From assembly GCF_013618475.1 (NCBI RefSeq), contig NZ_JABJVN010000008.1, forward strand, positions 134,427-198,426: DNA of 64,000 nt. Reading direction: 5' to 3'. Made by a program: the position numbers and the translations under genes. Positions 40,381-48,774 of this stretch are shown here, in pieces; positions within the stretch are counted from its first letter, which is position 1; each line of letters opens with the position of its first letter. Source of the stretch: Saccharibacillus deserti (GTDB lineage: Bacteria; Bacillota; Bacilli; Paenibacillales; Paenibacillaceae). The notes below the pieces were generated by a model that ran no database searches, had not been told where the DNA came from, and saw only the letters and a program-made list of their open reading frames with translations.

Positions 40381-41619
40381 TCAGGATCTGCGGTTGGCGA
40401 CTTTGGTCCATTCGCTGTCGAGGCGCTTCAGGAAAGCGTCGGCGTCCCCGCGCTGCAGGAACTCCTGTACAAGAGAGTTCAATTGAACGGCGGCCGGGAT
40501 GTAATGGTCGGCAAAATCGACGAGGCGGCCGGAGTCGAAATAAGGCTGAAGTTCGGCCACGGCCGGGTCGTTTTGATCGATCCCTTCGACAGCGGAGAAA
40601 GCGGTCTGTTCCTTGATGTACTGGGCGATATTCTCGTCTTCGATCAGGAATTCGATAAACTTCATCGACTCTTCGCGATGGTCCGTGCTCTCGGCGACCG
40701 CGAGCAGCGTATCCACGCCGGAAACCAGTTTGTTCGCTTCGGCATCGTCGCCGGTCGGCGTCGCGAAAAAGCCCAGATCGATATCGGCATTGGCTTTGCG
40801 GATTTCGGGAATCGCCCAGCTGCCCTGGATATACATCGCGGCTTCGCCGTTGGCGAAAGCGCGGTTGCCGTCGGCGTACGTGCGTCCGAAGTTGTCGTTC
40901 GTGCCGTAAGGCAGCACGGCGAGCGCTTTGTCCGCCACTTCCTGCATCACGGGATCTTCGAACGACACCTTGTTATCGCGGCGCTCCAGGAAAAAATCGA
41001 TGCCGGCAATGTTCGGAGCGAGGGCGTTGAACAGCAGGTTCGTTGTCCAATCGTCTTTGTAGGTCAGGTAGAAAGGCGTAATGCCCGCTTCTTTGACCTT
41101 CTGCGCGGCCTCCATGAATTCGTCCCAGGTCTTGGGCACTTCCAGATTCAATTTCTCGAAAATGGCGCGGTTGTACATGATGCCGTCGGCGTTCGCCGCG
41201 TAAGGGATCCCGTTGATCGCTTCCTGCCCGGTCAAATCGTTCAGCATCTGCATATAGCGGGGATTGATCCGGTCCAGGAAAGGCTCTCCCGCCAGATCGG
41301 CGAAAATCCCGCTTTGTCCGAGCACGGAATACGTATCCGTCGCTCCCATTCCGATGATGTCCGGCACATCGTTTTTGACGACCCGCGTCATGAGCACCGT
41401 TTCGGCATCGGGCGGATTGGTCTGCGTAACGACGATATCCGGATTTTCTTCATTGAATTTCGCAATCAGTTTGTCGAACGATCCTTTGGCTTCCGGTTTG
41501 TTCTGGAAAAACTCGATATGTACTTTGCCGTCGGCCGATTGGCCGCTTCCGCAGGCCGTCAGCGTCAGCAGTGCGCCGAGCAGGCTTGCGGCACCCAACC
41601 GTCTGATCCATTTTGCCAT
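40381..41619 (-). CDS. Sugar ABC importer extracellular binding lipoprotein
   Basis: A 412-residue family 1 solute-binding protein. The lipobox LTLTACGSG gives a lipid-anchored Cys at residue 23. The mature part has the family pattern IEFFQNKPEAKGSFDKLIAKFNEENPDI (in part) and the hinge-region PYAANADGIMYNRAIFEKL (in part). It captures an oligo- or monosaccharide outside the membrane for the MalF/MalG-type permeases downstream. The ATG follows GGGGAGG. A cre-like site lies 170 bp upstream, so catabolite repression is likely. The sugar is unknown; the alpha-galactosidase and amylase in the window suggest alpha-glycosides. Confidence 0.92.
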   Translation of the reverse strand: MAKWIRRLGAASLLGALLTLTACGSGQSADGKVHIEFFQNKPEAKGSFDKLIAKFNEENPDIVVTQTNPPDAETVLMTRVVKNDVPDIIGMGATDTYSVLGQSGIFADLAGEPFLDRINPRYMQMLNDLTGQEAINGIPYAANADGIMYNRAIFEKLNLEVPKTWDEFMEAAQKVKEAGITPFYLTYKDDWTTNLLFNALAPNIAGIDFFLERRDNKVSFEDPVMQEVADKALAVLPYGTNDNFGRTYADGNRAFANGEAAMYIQGSWAIPEIRKANADIDLGFFATPTGDDAEANKLVSGVDTLLAVAESTDHREESMKFIEFLIEDENIAQYIKEQTAFSAVEGIDQNDPAVAELQPYFDSGRLVDFADHYIPAAVQLNSLVQEFLQRGDADAFLKRLDSEWTKVANRRS

Positions 41620-41788
41620 CTTATGCGCCTCCCCGCAGTCTTGTATAGGTTGCCGATCGGACGGCAGCGGCGTAAACTCCCTTGGCTTTCGAACGTCTTT
41701 TTCCGATGCCCGTGTTCAAATTCCGCTCGTTCGCCGCTCGCCCATCCGTTTAACAATACCCCTGACAAGTCGGCAGCGAATCGCTCAT

Positions 41789-41802
41789 ATAAAACGCTTT
41801 CG
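41789..41802 (-). promoter_or_regulatory. Candidate CcpA (cre) site upstream of the sugar ABC operon
   Basis: The minus strand reads CGAAAGCGTTTTAT, matching 11 of 14 positions of the cre pattern TGAAAGCGTTTTCA, including the central AAGCGTTT. It lies within the putative promoter region of the binding-protein gene. Confidence 0.5.
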
Positions 41803-41813
41803 AACGAAAAAAA

Positions 41814-41854
41814 CCCAAAAGTCCGCGTACGGCGCGAAGCCCGCGGACTTTTGG
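41814..41854. terminator. Terminator between the sugar operon and a gene remnant
   Basis: CAAAAGTCCGCG pairs with CGCGGACTTTTGG, a 12-bp stem with a 14-base loop and short U-runs on both strands. It lies downstream of the remnant at 41867-42160. Confidence 0.8.
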
Positions 41855-41866
41855 CGCTTCAAAAAT

Positions 41867-42160
41867 TCAGCTGCCGACCGGCACTTTTTGGGACAGGTAG
41901 TCTTCGACGGCCCGGGTCCGCTTGCCGCCTGTGCGCCCGAGCAGATCCATCAGCCCTTTCAGGTCCGTCAGCACTTTGCTCGAAGCCAGTTCCGATTCGC
42001 TTTTGGCCGACAGCAGCCGGGTATAGGCCGCTCCCGCTTCCGGATCGATAGCGCCCGTATCGTAGCCGAACAGCGGCGTATTGCTCTGTCCGTAGAAGAC
42101 CGAAAGCGGCCCATACCGAGGATTCCGACAAAAAAGGAAGCCTGCGACTTTTTTTGACAA
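41867..42160 (-). pseudogene. Small open frame, probably the 3' remnant of a lost gene
   Basis: The frame encodes up to 97 residues and includes a protein-like stretch (FYGQSNTPLFGYDTGAIDPE, ESELASSKVLTDLKGLMDLL). The only start in frame at the 5' end is a TTG with no ribosome binding site, and no other ATG, GTG or TTG start occurs before the middle. A proper terminator follows at its 3' end. This fits the preserved C-terminus of a gene that lost its 5' part. The family was not recognised; a small intact gene remains possible. Confidence 0.35.
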
Positions 42161-42341
42161 CCGGTAGATTCAATTCCCATTTGCGGGTAATAAGAAGAAG
42201 TCCGGCCGTCGTCCTTCGCCGTGGGCCGAATCCCCCGGCCTTGCGGCGCGGAACGGTCGTGTACTGCATTGCAGCCTCTTGAAGACAAGAACCGCACAGC
42301 AAATGGCAGAAGAAGCACCCATTCAAGGAGGCTTTTCAGAT

Positions 42342-43148
42342 ATGGGAAAATATATTGAAGTGGAATCGGGTATCCGTATTTATGTGGAAGACATCGGCGC
42401 AGGGCGTCCGGTCATCTTCCTGCACGGATGGCCTCTCGATTCCCGGATGTTCGAATATGCGTATATGCGCCTTCCCGCGCTCGGCTTCCGCTGCATCGGC
42501 ATCGACTTCCGGGGCTTCGGCAAATCCGATGCGCCTTGGGAAGGGTATACCTATGACCGCTACGCGGACGACGTCCGGGCGGTCATCGACAAGTTGGGGC
42601 TGGAAGATGCCGCGCTGGTCGGTTTCTCGATGGGCGGTGCGACAGCGCTGCATTATGCGGCCCGGCATCAATCCCACGGAATCTCGAAGCTGCTGCTGAT
42701 CGGCGCGGCCGCACCGAGCTTCACCATCCGTGAAGGCGCACCCGGCGCCATGACCGTCGAAGATCTGAACGAGCAGATGATCCGTCCGACCCTGGAAGAC
42801 CGGCCGAAGATGATTACCTCGTTCGGCAAGAAGCTCACCCACAAGACGCCAAGCGCCTCTTCGGCCGCCTGGGTCGAAATGGTCGCTTTCCAGGCTTCCG
42901 CCGTCGGCACGCTGCGTGCCGCCGAGATGCTGCGCGACGGAGACCTTCGCGGCGATCTGGACCGGATCACCGTGCCGACCGCCATCTTCCACGGCGAGAA
43001 AGACCGGATCTGTCCGTATGCCCTGGCCGAATCCATGAACGCCGGTATCCCCACTTCCCATGTCGTGAAGTTCGCCAAGAGCGGCCACGCCCTCATGATG
43101 GACGAACCGGAAAAATTCAACGAGGAACTCGTTTCGTTCCTGCGCTGA
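42342..43148 (+). CDS. Alpha/beta hydrolase (esterase/haloperoxidase-like)
   Basis: A 268-residue cytoplasmic hydrolase. HGWPLDSRM provides the oxyanion hole, Ser96 in GFSMGG is the nucleophile, the acid is Asp in HGEKDRICPY and the His is in KSGHALMMDEP. The sequence DFRGFGKSDAPWEGYTYDRYADD (in part DFRGFGKSDAP) is typical of the cofactor-free haloperoxidase/arylesterase group. The ATG at 42342 follows AAGGAGG; the frame is open to 42279 without a start signal. It stands alone. Substrate unknown. Confidence 0.9.
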   Translation: MGKYIEVESGIRIYVEDIGAGRPVIFLHGWPLDSRMFEYAYMRLPALGFRCIGIDFRGFGKSDAPWEGYTYDRYADDVRAVIDKLGLEDAALVGFSMGGATALHYAARHQSHGISKLLLIGAAAPSFTIREGAPGAMTVEDLNEQMIRPTLEDRPKMITSFGKKLTHKTPSASSAAWVEMVAFQASAVGTLRAAEMLRDGDLRGDLDRITVPTAIFHGEKDRICPYALAESMNAGIPTSHVVKFAKSGHALMMDEPEKFNEELVSFLR

Positions 43149-43172
43149 TCCACGACCAAAGCCCGCATGCTC

Positions 43173-43205
43173 AAAAGCCATACGCCTAACGCGTATGGCT
43201 TTTTT
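43173..43205. terminator. Terminator after the alpha/beta hydrolase gene
   Basis: AAAAGCCATACGC-N5-GCGTATGGCTTTTTT: a perfect 13-bp stem with six U residues on the plus strand and four on the minus strand. It serves both converging units. Confidence 0.92.
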
Positions 43206-43213
43206 CGAACCGT

Positions 43214-43549
43214 TTAATGCACAATCCAGGCGGCGATCACGATCACGGCGACAAGGACACCGGTGAGCAGCACAAAGTTTTGACCGCGAGTACGAAGGTC
43301 AGCCGCTTGGACGGTTCGCGCGTGAAGGCCCGGATGTTTCGGCGCAGGGGCATAAGCGTTGCAAGAACTTCGTTTTGCGGTAACGACCAGCTCGAACGAT
43401 AGCAAGGAAATCAGCATCAGCGCAAAATGCAGCAGGCTAAATTCGCCGAAGCGCAGCATCGCGTACACCGTTCCCAGCGCAAAAGGAAGCATGCTGGCAG
43501 CCTTTGTGCGGATTTCGACCAGATCGAGGAAACTTCGAAACGCAAGCAT
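43214..43549 (-). pseudogene. Truncated UbiA-family prenyltransferase remnant
   Basis: The 111-residue frame begins with an intact ribosome binding site (AAAGGAG) and an N-terminus like UbiA/MenA-type prenyltransferases (MLAFRSFLDLVEIRTKAASM, LPFALGTVYA). After about 70 residues, where the Asp-rich NDxxD substrate motif should follow, the sequence turns into unrelated basic residues and ends in one hydrophobic helix. Whole UbiA proteins have about 290 residues and eight to nine helices. It looks like an internally deleted, shifted copy. A short membrane protein of unknown function cannot be excluded. Confidence 0.55.
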
Positions 43550-43640
43550 GGGGTCTCCTTTACGGCCCCGGCCGGTTTTTCCAATCTTCAAACCTTAGCA
43601 CGAAGCGTCTTTCCCGTCACCGCCCGGACACAGCCGATCC

Positions 43641-43669
43641 TTTACTTTGACGGACGCCGGTAATACAAT
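43641..43669 (+). promoter_or_regulatory. Probable promoter of the ktrB-HNH operon
   Basis: TTTACT and TACAAT are spaced by exactly 17 bp. Transcription would start near 43676, about 40 bases before the ktrB ATG, too close for a riboswitch. Confidence 0.6.
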
Positions 43670-43714
43670 GAATCGGAAATCCCGTTTCTATCCTACTGAC
43701 GCGAGGACAATGTT

Positions 43715-45079
43715 ATGTTCAAACCCATAAGAAGCCGAAATCCACTGTTAAGACTCAATCCGCCCCAAGTTCTGGCCTTCGGGTTTATCGTGATGATTCT
43801 GGCCGGTTCCGGCCTGCTGTACCTTCCGGCCGCCTCCACCTCGGGGCATTCCATGCCGTATCTGGATGCCGTATTCATGGCCGCTTCGGCGACTTGTGTC
43901 ACGGGTCTCTCCGTATTGAATCCCGGAGTCGATCTGACCACTTTTGGACAGCTCGTCATCATGGGGCTCGTCCAGATCGGCGGCTTGGGCTTCATGACCG
44001 TCGCCACGCTGATCGCGCTGGTGTTCCGCCGCCGGATCACCTTCCGCGAACGGCTGATTCTGCAGGAAACGCTGAGCCAGCATTCGACGGAAGGCATTAT
44101 TCGGCTGATCCGCAAGGTAATGGTGTACGCGATCGTTATCGAATCGGTCGGCGCCCTACTGCTGTTTATCCGCTTTTCATTTGAAATGCCGCTCGGACAA
44201 GCCGCTTATTTCGGCGCTTTCCACAGTGTCTCCATCTTCAACAACGCGGGATTCGACTTGTTCGGCGCTATCGAAGGCCGGGCCGGGAGCCTGCTCCATT
44301 ACGTGGACGACCCGTTTATCAATTTGATTGCCATGCCGATGATTCTGCTCGGAGGCATCGGATTTATCGTCATTGCCGACCTGCTGGCTTTCCCGGAGAA
44401 ACGCAAACTGTCCCTGCACAGCAAAGTCGTACTGTCGATGACAGCGGTCCTCGTTGTGGTCGGAGCGGTTGTGATCTTTATTTTCGAATTCACGAACCCC
44501 GTTACGCTCAAGCCGCTGGACTTTTCGGGAAAAGTGTTCGCCTCCTTGTTCCAATCGATCACCTCGCGTTCGGCCGGCATGATGACTCTCGATATTGCGG
44601 GCATGCGCGAAGCGACGCAGTTCTTTATCGTAATCATGATGTTTATCGGGGCGGCTCCGGGTTCCGCGGGCGGAGGCATCAAAGTCACCACCTTCGCCAT
44701 CCTGATCGGGGCCGTACTCTCGATGATCCAGGGCAGACAGGACATCGTCTTTTTCCGCTACCGGATCGCGCAGGACCGCGTCTACAAAGCGATCACGTTC
44801 TCCCTGCTGTCGTTCCTGCTGATCGTGGTCGCCGCCATGATCCTGTCCGCAACGGAAAACTATTCGTTCCTCGGTATCTTGTTCGAGACCACTTCCGCCT
44901 ATGCGACGGCCGGGATCTCGATGGGACTGACCGCGCATCTGACGCCGTTCGGACAGTTTATGATCAGTCTGCTGATGTTCGTCGGGCGGCTCGGACCGAT
45001 TACGCTTGCTTTTACACTGACTCCAAAAATGAACAAAGAGCCGTTCCGCTACCCCGAGGGGAAAGTGACGATCGGCTAA
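43715..45079 (+). CDS. ktrB: Potassium uptake channel subunit (KtrB/TrkH family)
   Basis: A 454-residue channel with four M1-P-M2 repeats. The selectivity-filter loops are TCVTGLS, FNNAGFD, TSRSAGMM and AYATAGIS, each with the conserved Gly. It imports K+ (with Na+ dependence in known Ktr systems) and needs a KtrA/KtrC ring, which is not encoded nearby. The ATG follows GAGGAC. The HNH gene starts 19 bp after its stop, so they form a two-gene unit, an unusual combination. The first residues FKPIRSRNPLLRLNPPQVL are the typical KtrB N-terminus. Confidence 0.93.
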   Translation: MFKPIRSRNPLLRLNPPQVLAFGFIVMILAGSGLLYLPAASTSGHSMPYLDAVFMAASATCVTGLSVLNPGVDLTTFGQLVIMGLVQIGGLGFMTVATLIALVFRRRITFRERLILQETLSQHSTEGIIRLIRKVMVYAIVIESVGALLLFIRFSFEMPLGQAAYFGAFHSVSIFNNAGFDLFGAIEGRAGSLLHYVDDPFINLIAMPMILLGGIGFIVIADLLAFPEKRKLSLHSKVVLSMTAVLVVVGAVVIFIFEFTNPVTLKPLDFSGKVFASLFQSITSRSAGMMTLDIAGMREATQFFIVIMMFIGAAPGSAGGGIKVTTFAILIGAVLSMIQGRQDIVFFRYRIAQDRVYKAITFSLLSFLLIVVAAMILSATENYSFLGILFETTSAYATAGISMGLTAHLTPFGQFMISLLMFVGRLGPITLAFTLTPKMNKEPFRYPEGKVTIG

Positions 45080-45098
45080 GACGGAAAGGAGGACCTTT

Positions 45099-46556
45099 AT
45101 GGGACGCAAAAGAAACCGACCGGCCAAAACGAAAGACAACCCCGACCTTGCGGCGGATTCCACCTCCGTTTCGGCACTCGATGAGCCTTCGGCCGAAGCC
45201 GCGCCTGCCGCTGAAATGCCCCGCAAGCGCAAACGGCGGCGCAGAAGACGTTCCGGTGCAAAAGCGGGCACGGCGGCTTCTGCGGAATCCGCGGCGGGCA
45301 GCCTGAATCCAAGCGGCGAAACCTCTTCTGCCGCGGCGAGCGAACCCGGAATTCCCGAACCGGAGATCGACGCGCCTGAGACATCCGCCGCAGATACCGC
45401 TCCGGCTGCGGGCAGACGCAAAAGAAGGCGCGGCGGCGCCAAAAAACGCAAAGCCGCACGCGGTACGGAAATCTCCGACGCCGGAACGGACGCGGCGGAA
45501 ACTTCCGCTTCGCCCGAAGAAGCGGCGGACGAACTTCCGGTCGTGACCGACTCTTCCGCCGATCCCGCGGGAGACAGCCCCAAACCGCGCAAACGGCGCC
45601 GCAAGCGCCGGCGCGCCGGCGCCAAGAAGAGTGCAGCGGCCGGCACCGAATTCCCGGTGCCGGGTTCCGGCGAAGCGCCGCCCGGCGCAGCGGATCCGCG
45701 CGGCGCCGGCTTCTCGGCCGAAGAGCCGCAGCGGACGGGCGCAGCGGACGGACCGGCTGAAGAGAGACCGCCGGTCTTCGTCGGCGGTCCAGGCGAAGAC
45801 GCCGATCCTTCGGACGGCGTCAAGGTGTGCCTGTACTGCGGCGAACCGAAGCCGCTGGGCGATTTCCTGCGCCGGACCGGCAAGAGGTCCGGCAGCGAAG
45901 CGCGGCGCGGCGCTTGCCGGGACTGCCGCAAGCGCCGCCGAAGCGCAGCGCTTGAAGCCGGCGACGCGGCTTCCGACCCGATGCCGCCGTCGGCCGAAGC
46001 CCGGCCGCACGAAGCGCTTCCGGCCGAGGTCGAAGCGGCCGAATCCGCGCCGAAAAGGCGGGTTCGGCGGCCTCCGCCGGAACCGCCGGCCGATGCGATG
46101 CTCGAACCGACCCGCGAAGCGGAGCTGCGGCCGACCCGCCAGGGCATGATCCGTATGCGCGGGCGTACCGACAAAGGACGGCGCTGGCAGCAGGAGACGG
46201 ATCTCGAGATGGCACGCTGCCTCGTTCGCGAGCATGCGGCCGTGCTGGTCAACCGCTTTACGATCCGGCGGCTGTATACGAACCGGACGTTCCGCCGCTA
46301 CATTCTGGAACGCGACCGCTACACCTGCCACTTCTGCGGCGAATACGGCGATACGATCGACCATCTCCTCCCTCGGGCAAAAGGCGGACATACGACGCCG
46401 CTCAACTGCGTCTGTGCCTGTATGCTCTGCAATCAGAACAAGGCGGACCGCGATCTGGACGAATTTATGGAAGATGCGGAGCCTCTGGATTCTTTCTTGT
46501 CCGCCGGCAGCCGGAATGACCGCTCCGAGGAGCCGTTTGCGACCCGGCCGCTCTGA
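45099..46556 (+). CDS. HNH endonuclease-domain protein with repeated basic modules
   Basis: A 485-residue protein. Three similar basic modules (residues 42-56, 106-119, 163-177; R/K runs followed by GAK) are separated by acidic Ala/Ser/Glu-rich linkers. A zinc-ribbon-like motif follows (CLYCGEPKPLGDF... with C244, C247, C273, C276). The C-terminus carries an HNH domain: YTCHFCGE (C410, C413), IDHLLPRAKGGHTTPLNC (in part) and CMLCNQNK (C441, C444). It should bind and nick or cut nucleic acid. The ATG follows AAAGGAGG and lies 19 bp after ktrB. The function of the long N-terminal region is unknown. Confidence 0.8.
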   Translation: MGRKRNRPAKTKDNPDLAADSTSVSALDEPSAEAAPAAEMPRKRKRRRRRRSGAKAGTAASAESAAGSLNPSGETSSAAASEPGIPEPEIDAPETSAADTAPAAGRRKRRRGGAKKRKAARGTEISDAGTDAAETSASPEEAADELPVVTDSSADPAGDSPKPRKRRRKRRRAGAKKSAAAGTEFPVPGSGEAPPGAADPRGAGFSAEEPQRTGAADGPAEERPPVFVGGPGEDADPSDGVKVCLYCGEPKPLGDFLRRTGKRSGSEARRGACRDCRKRRRSAALEAGDAASDPMPPSAEARPHEALPAEVEAAESAPKRRVRRPPPEPPADAMLEPTREAELRPTRQGMIRMRGRTDKGRRWQQETDLEMARCLVREHAAVLVNRFTIRRLYTNRTFRRYILERDRYTCHFCGEYGDTIDHLLPRAKGGHTTPLNCVCACMLCNQNKADRDLDEFMEDAEPLDSFLSAGSRNDRSEEPFATRPL

Positions 46557-46594
46557 ACATGAAGCGGCAGATCCGGGAAGCCTGCCTCGTATAC

Positions 46595-46645
46595 AAAAGA
46601 ACCTGTTCCGCAAGCCCTGTGGGGTTTGCGGAACAGGTTCTTTTT
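46595..46645. terminator. Bidirectional terminator between HNH and kinase genes
   Basis: AAAAGAACCTGTTCCGCAA and its complement form a 19-bp stem with an 11-base loop and U-tracts on both strands. Confidence 0.93.
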
Positions 46646-46663
46646 CGTTCATCCGGCCGGACT

Positions 46664-48208
46664 TCAACTGCCGGAAGGCCCGCAGATCCGGTTCAGCGTA
46701 CCGCAGAGTTCGGCATGCCGAACAGGCTTCGTCAAGGAAGCCGCCGGAGGACGTCCGGGCGGCGGCGCGGCCTGATCGTGCACCAGCGGGAGCAGCAGGA
46801 CCAACGGAATGGGCGGCGGGGAAAGTTCGGTAAGTCCGGGCAGACGTCCGGCTTCGTGTCCGATATCCCAATCGCTCAGCACCGCATCGAACGGGCCTTC
46901 GCGCGCAAGCGCAAGCGCCGCTTCGCCGCGGCTTGAGGCGGGGCGCACCTGCATGCCCAGACGTTCGACCTTCGCAGACAAGGTCGAACGCGTGCCTTCT
47001 CCGCCGACGGCAAGCAGAATTCTCAGGCCGTTCAATACGGAAGGTTCGGGCACGGCCTGTTCGGTGCCCGGTTCGATACCAAGCGGCAGCACGAAGGTCA
47101 TCCGGGTGCCTTCGCCTTTGCGCCCCGTCGCCCAGATCCGCCCTCCCATCAGATCGACCAGCCGTTTGCTGATCGACAGCCCGAGTCCCGTTCCGCCGTA
47201 GTCGCCTTCTTCCGGGCGGTGCACCTGCGCATAATCCTGGAACAGCCGGGCAATTCCCGCTTCCGAAATGCCGATACCGGTATCCCGGACGGCAAATTCG
47301 ATCCAGGCCCGGTCTCCGCTTTCGCCTTCGAGCCGCCGCGCGGAGACCCGGATTTCTCCGGCTGCCGTGAATTTAATAGCATTGCTGAGCAGATTGCCGA
47401 CAATCTGGCGGATCTTCTGCACATCGCCGATCAGCATGACGGACGAATCCAGATCCAGATCCAGCGTCAGCTCCACTTCGGGGCTCTGCGCCGCTTTGGC
47501 GGCAAATTGATAAACCGTATCTTCGAGGGCGCCGATCAGATCCATGGGAGCAAGTTCCAGCTTCATCTGCCGGGCTTCCAGTTTGCCGTAATCGAGAATG
47601 CTGCCGACCAGCTCCAGCAGGGACTGCTGGCTGTCTTCGATAATCTGCAGATACTGCTGCTGCTCGTCGGTCAGCCCGGTTTCCCTGAGCAGTTGGGACA
47701 TCGCGACGATTCCGTTCATCGGCGTCCGGATCTCGTGTCCCATCATGGCCAGCAGCTCGCCGGTATGGCGCGCGGACCGCTCGGCTTCTTCGCGGCTCCG
47801 CCGAAGCTCTTCTTCCCGCTTCGCGGCAGTGCCTTTCTGCTCCGATTCGGCCAGTCTGGCAATGACCGAGGCGGCCCGCTTCAGCGACTGTTCCTCGCCG
47901 CTGCCGAAATCCGTCCCGCTGCGAATCGCTCCGACCACGCCCTGCTCCGCCCCGCACAGAAAAGGCAGCGGCACGGTGATCCCTCTCTCCTGCGAAGCGC
48001 CGCGATCGGGAAGTTCCAGCGGATCGCCGGCCCGAATCCCTTCGCGCGCTTTCCCCCAGACCATCAGCGTCTGCATGCCGGTCTCTGTCCGTTTGGCGAT
48101 AAACAGCGTTTCCGCCTCCGTCAGCCCGGCAGCCAGCTCAAGCAGATCGCCGGCCGCTGCGCCGAGCGACGGCGACACACACAAATCCGTTTGCAGCGAA
48201 TTTTCCAT
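46664..48208 (-). CDS. Cytoplasmic hybrid histidine kinase with degenerate receiver
   Basis: A 514-residue soluble kinase without membrane helices. A GAF-like domain (residues 10-120) leads by a coiled coil to HisKA (MGHEIRTPMNG), then an ATPase domain (N box NLLSNAIKF, G1 VRDTGIGIS, G2 YGGTGLGLSI). The C-terminal receiver starts at LRILLAVGGEG, lacking the usual acidic pair, but keeps a possible phospho-acceptor (AVLSDWDIG) and Lys (LTKPVRH). Metal-dependent phosphotransfer is therefore doubtful. It is a single gene with no response regulator nearby. The ATG is preceded by AAGGA at short spacing. Confidence 0.88.
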   Translation of the reverse strand: MENSLQTDLCVSPSLGAAAGDLLELAAGLTEAETLFIAKRTETGMQTLMVWGKAREGIRAGDPLELPDRGASQERGITVPLPFLCGAEQGVVGAIRSGTDFGSGEEQSLKRAASVIARLAESEQKGTAAKREEELRRSREEAERSARHTGELLAMMGHEIRTPMNGIVAMSQLLRETGLTDEQQQYLQIIEDSQQSLLELVGSILDYGKLEARQMKLELAPMDLIGALEDTVYQFAAKAAQSPEVELTLDLDLDSSVMLIGDVQKIRQIVGNLLSNAIKFTAAGEIRVSARRLEGESGDRAWIEFAVRDTGIGISEAGIARLFQDYAQVHRPEEGDYGGTGLGLSISKRLVDLMGGRIWATGRKGEGTRMTFVLPLGIEPGTEQAVPEPSVLNGLRILLAVGGEGTRSTLSAKVERLGMQVRPASSRGEAALALAREGPFDAVLSDWDIGHEAGRLPGLTELSPPPIPLVLLLPLVHDQAAPPPGRPPAASLTKPVRHAELCGTLNRICGPSGS

Positions 48209-48358
48209 TCCTTGTTCACCCGCTTTCCCCTAAAAATGAACAGCTCCCTGCGCAGCTTCGGCTATCCCATTGCCATATGGAGCGCGGGATCATGAAGGTC
48301 TGCCGAAAGGCGCGGCGCAGCGTGTTTCCAAATTCCGATACAAGAACGATTTGCAATC

Positions 48359-48367
48359 ATTATACCA
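48359..48367 (-). promoter_or_regulatory. Extended -10 promoter of the hybrid kinase gene
   Basis: TGGTATAAT on the minus strand is a perfect -10 with the TG extension. The leader would be about 145 bases. No good -35 is present, as allowed for extended -10 promoters. Confidence 0.5.
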
Positions 48368-48465
48368 CTGCCGCAGAGAGAATCGTCCAGTCAAAATGGC
48401 AAAACCGGTGTCCAAATTTCCAATTTCGTTCGTTACGTCTTTCGTTTTTACTGCTGCGTCCGCTG

Positions 48466-48496
48466 CCCGGGCGGATAAACAACCCCGGGTTTTTTC
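48466..48496 (+). terminator. Hairpin with U-tract just upstream of the csbD promoter
   Basis: CCCGGG-N12-CCCGGG is followed by seven T residues and ends one base before the csbD -35 box. No plus-strand gene precedes it within 1.8 kb, so it either insulates csbD or ends a small unannotated RNA. Confidence 0.55.
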
Positions 48497-48522
48497 GTTT
48501 AGGTCCACAGGGGAACGGGTAT
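48497..48522 (+). promoter_or_regulatory. Sigma-B-type promoter of csbD
   Basis: GTTTAG-N14-GGGTAT matches the Bacillus sigma-B consensus (GTTTAA, 12-15 bp, GGGTAT) at 11 of 12 positions. In Bacillus subtilis csbD is a sigma-B-controlled gene, so both sequence and context agree. Confidence 0.85.
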
Positions 48523-48590
48523 ATAACAAATAGCACCCTACGGCACCATCCCAAGCAAGTATCCCTAGACATACGAAGGAGCTGTTCGAT

Positions 48591-48767
48591 ATGAGCGACA
48601 ACGGAATGGGCGATAAAATCAAAGCCGGAGTAAACAAAGCCAAAGGCGAAGTGAAGGATCAGATCGGTAACGCGAAGAATGATCCGGGTCTTCAGGCCGA
48701 AGGCAAAGCCGACAAAGCCAAAGGCGCCGTACAGGAAAAAATCGGCGAGATGAAAGACCGTCATTAA
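48591..48767 (+). CDS. csbD: CsbD-family general stress protein
   Basis: A 58-residue hydrophilic, Lys/Gly/Asp-rich protein made of two similar halves (DKIKAGVNKAKGEVKDQIGN and ADKAKGAVQEKIGEMKD), the pattern of the CsbD family, in which whole proteins are 60-70 residues. Its molecular role is unknown; it accumulates in general stress. The ATG follows AAGGAGC, and a sigma-B-type promoter lies 70 bp upstream. The stop is followed by five consecutive hairpins and a terminator. Confidence 0.93.
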   Translation: MSDNGMGDKIKAGVNKAKGEVKDQIGNAKNDPGLQAEGKADKAKGAVQEKIGEMKDRH

Positions 48768-48774
48768 ATCATAA

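Noticed and set aside
42155-42185. TTGACA as a promoter for the alpha/beta hydrolase gene
   Set aside because: No acceptable -10 hexamer occurs 16-18 bp downstream.
43592-43714. c-di-AMP riboswitch upstream of ktrB
   Set aside because: Only about 40 bases lie between the likely transcription start and the ATG, and none of the conserved ydaO segments are seen.
44177-46252. 691-codon minus-strand open frame antisense to ktrB and the HNH gene
   Set aside because: No start signal, and the Ser/Ala/Arg-rich translation is explained by the low-complexity HNH coding sequence on the other strand.
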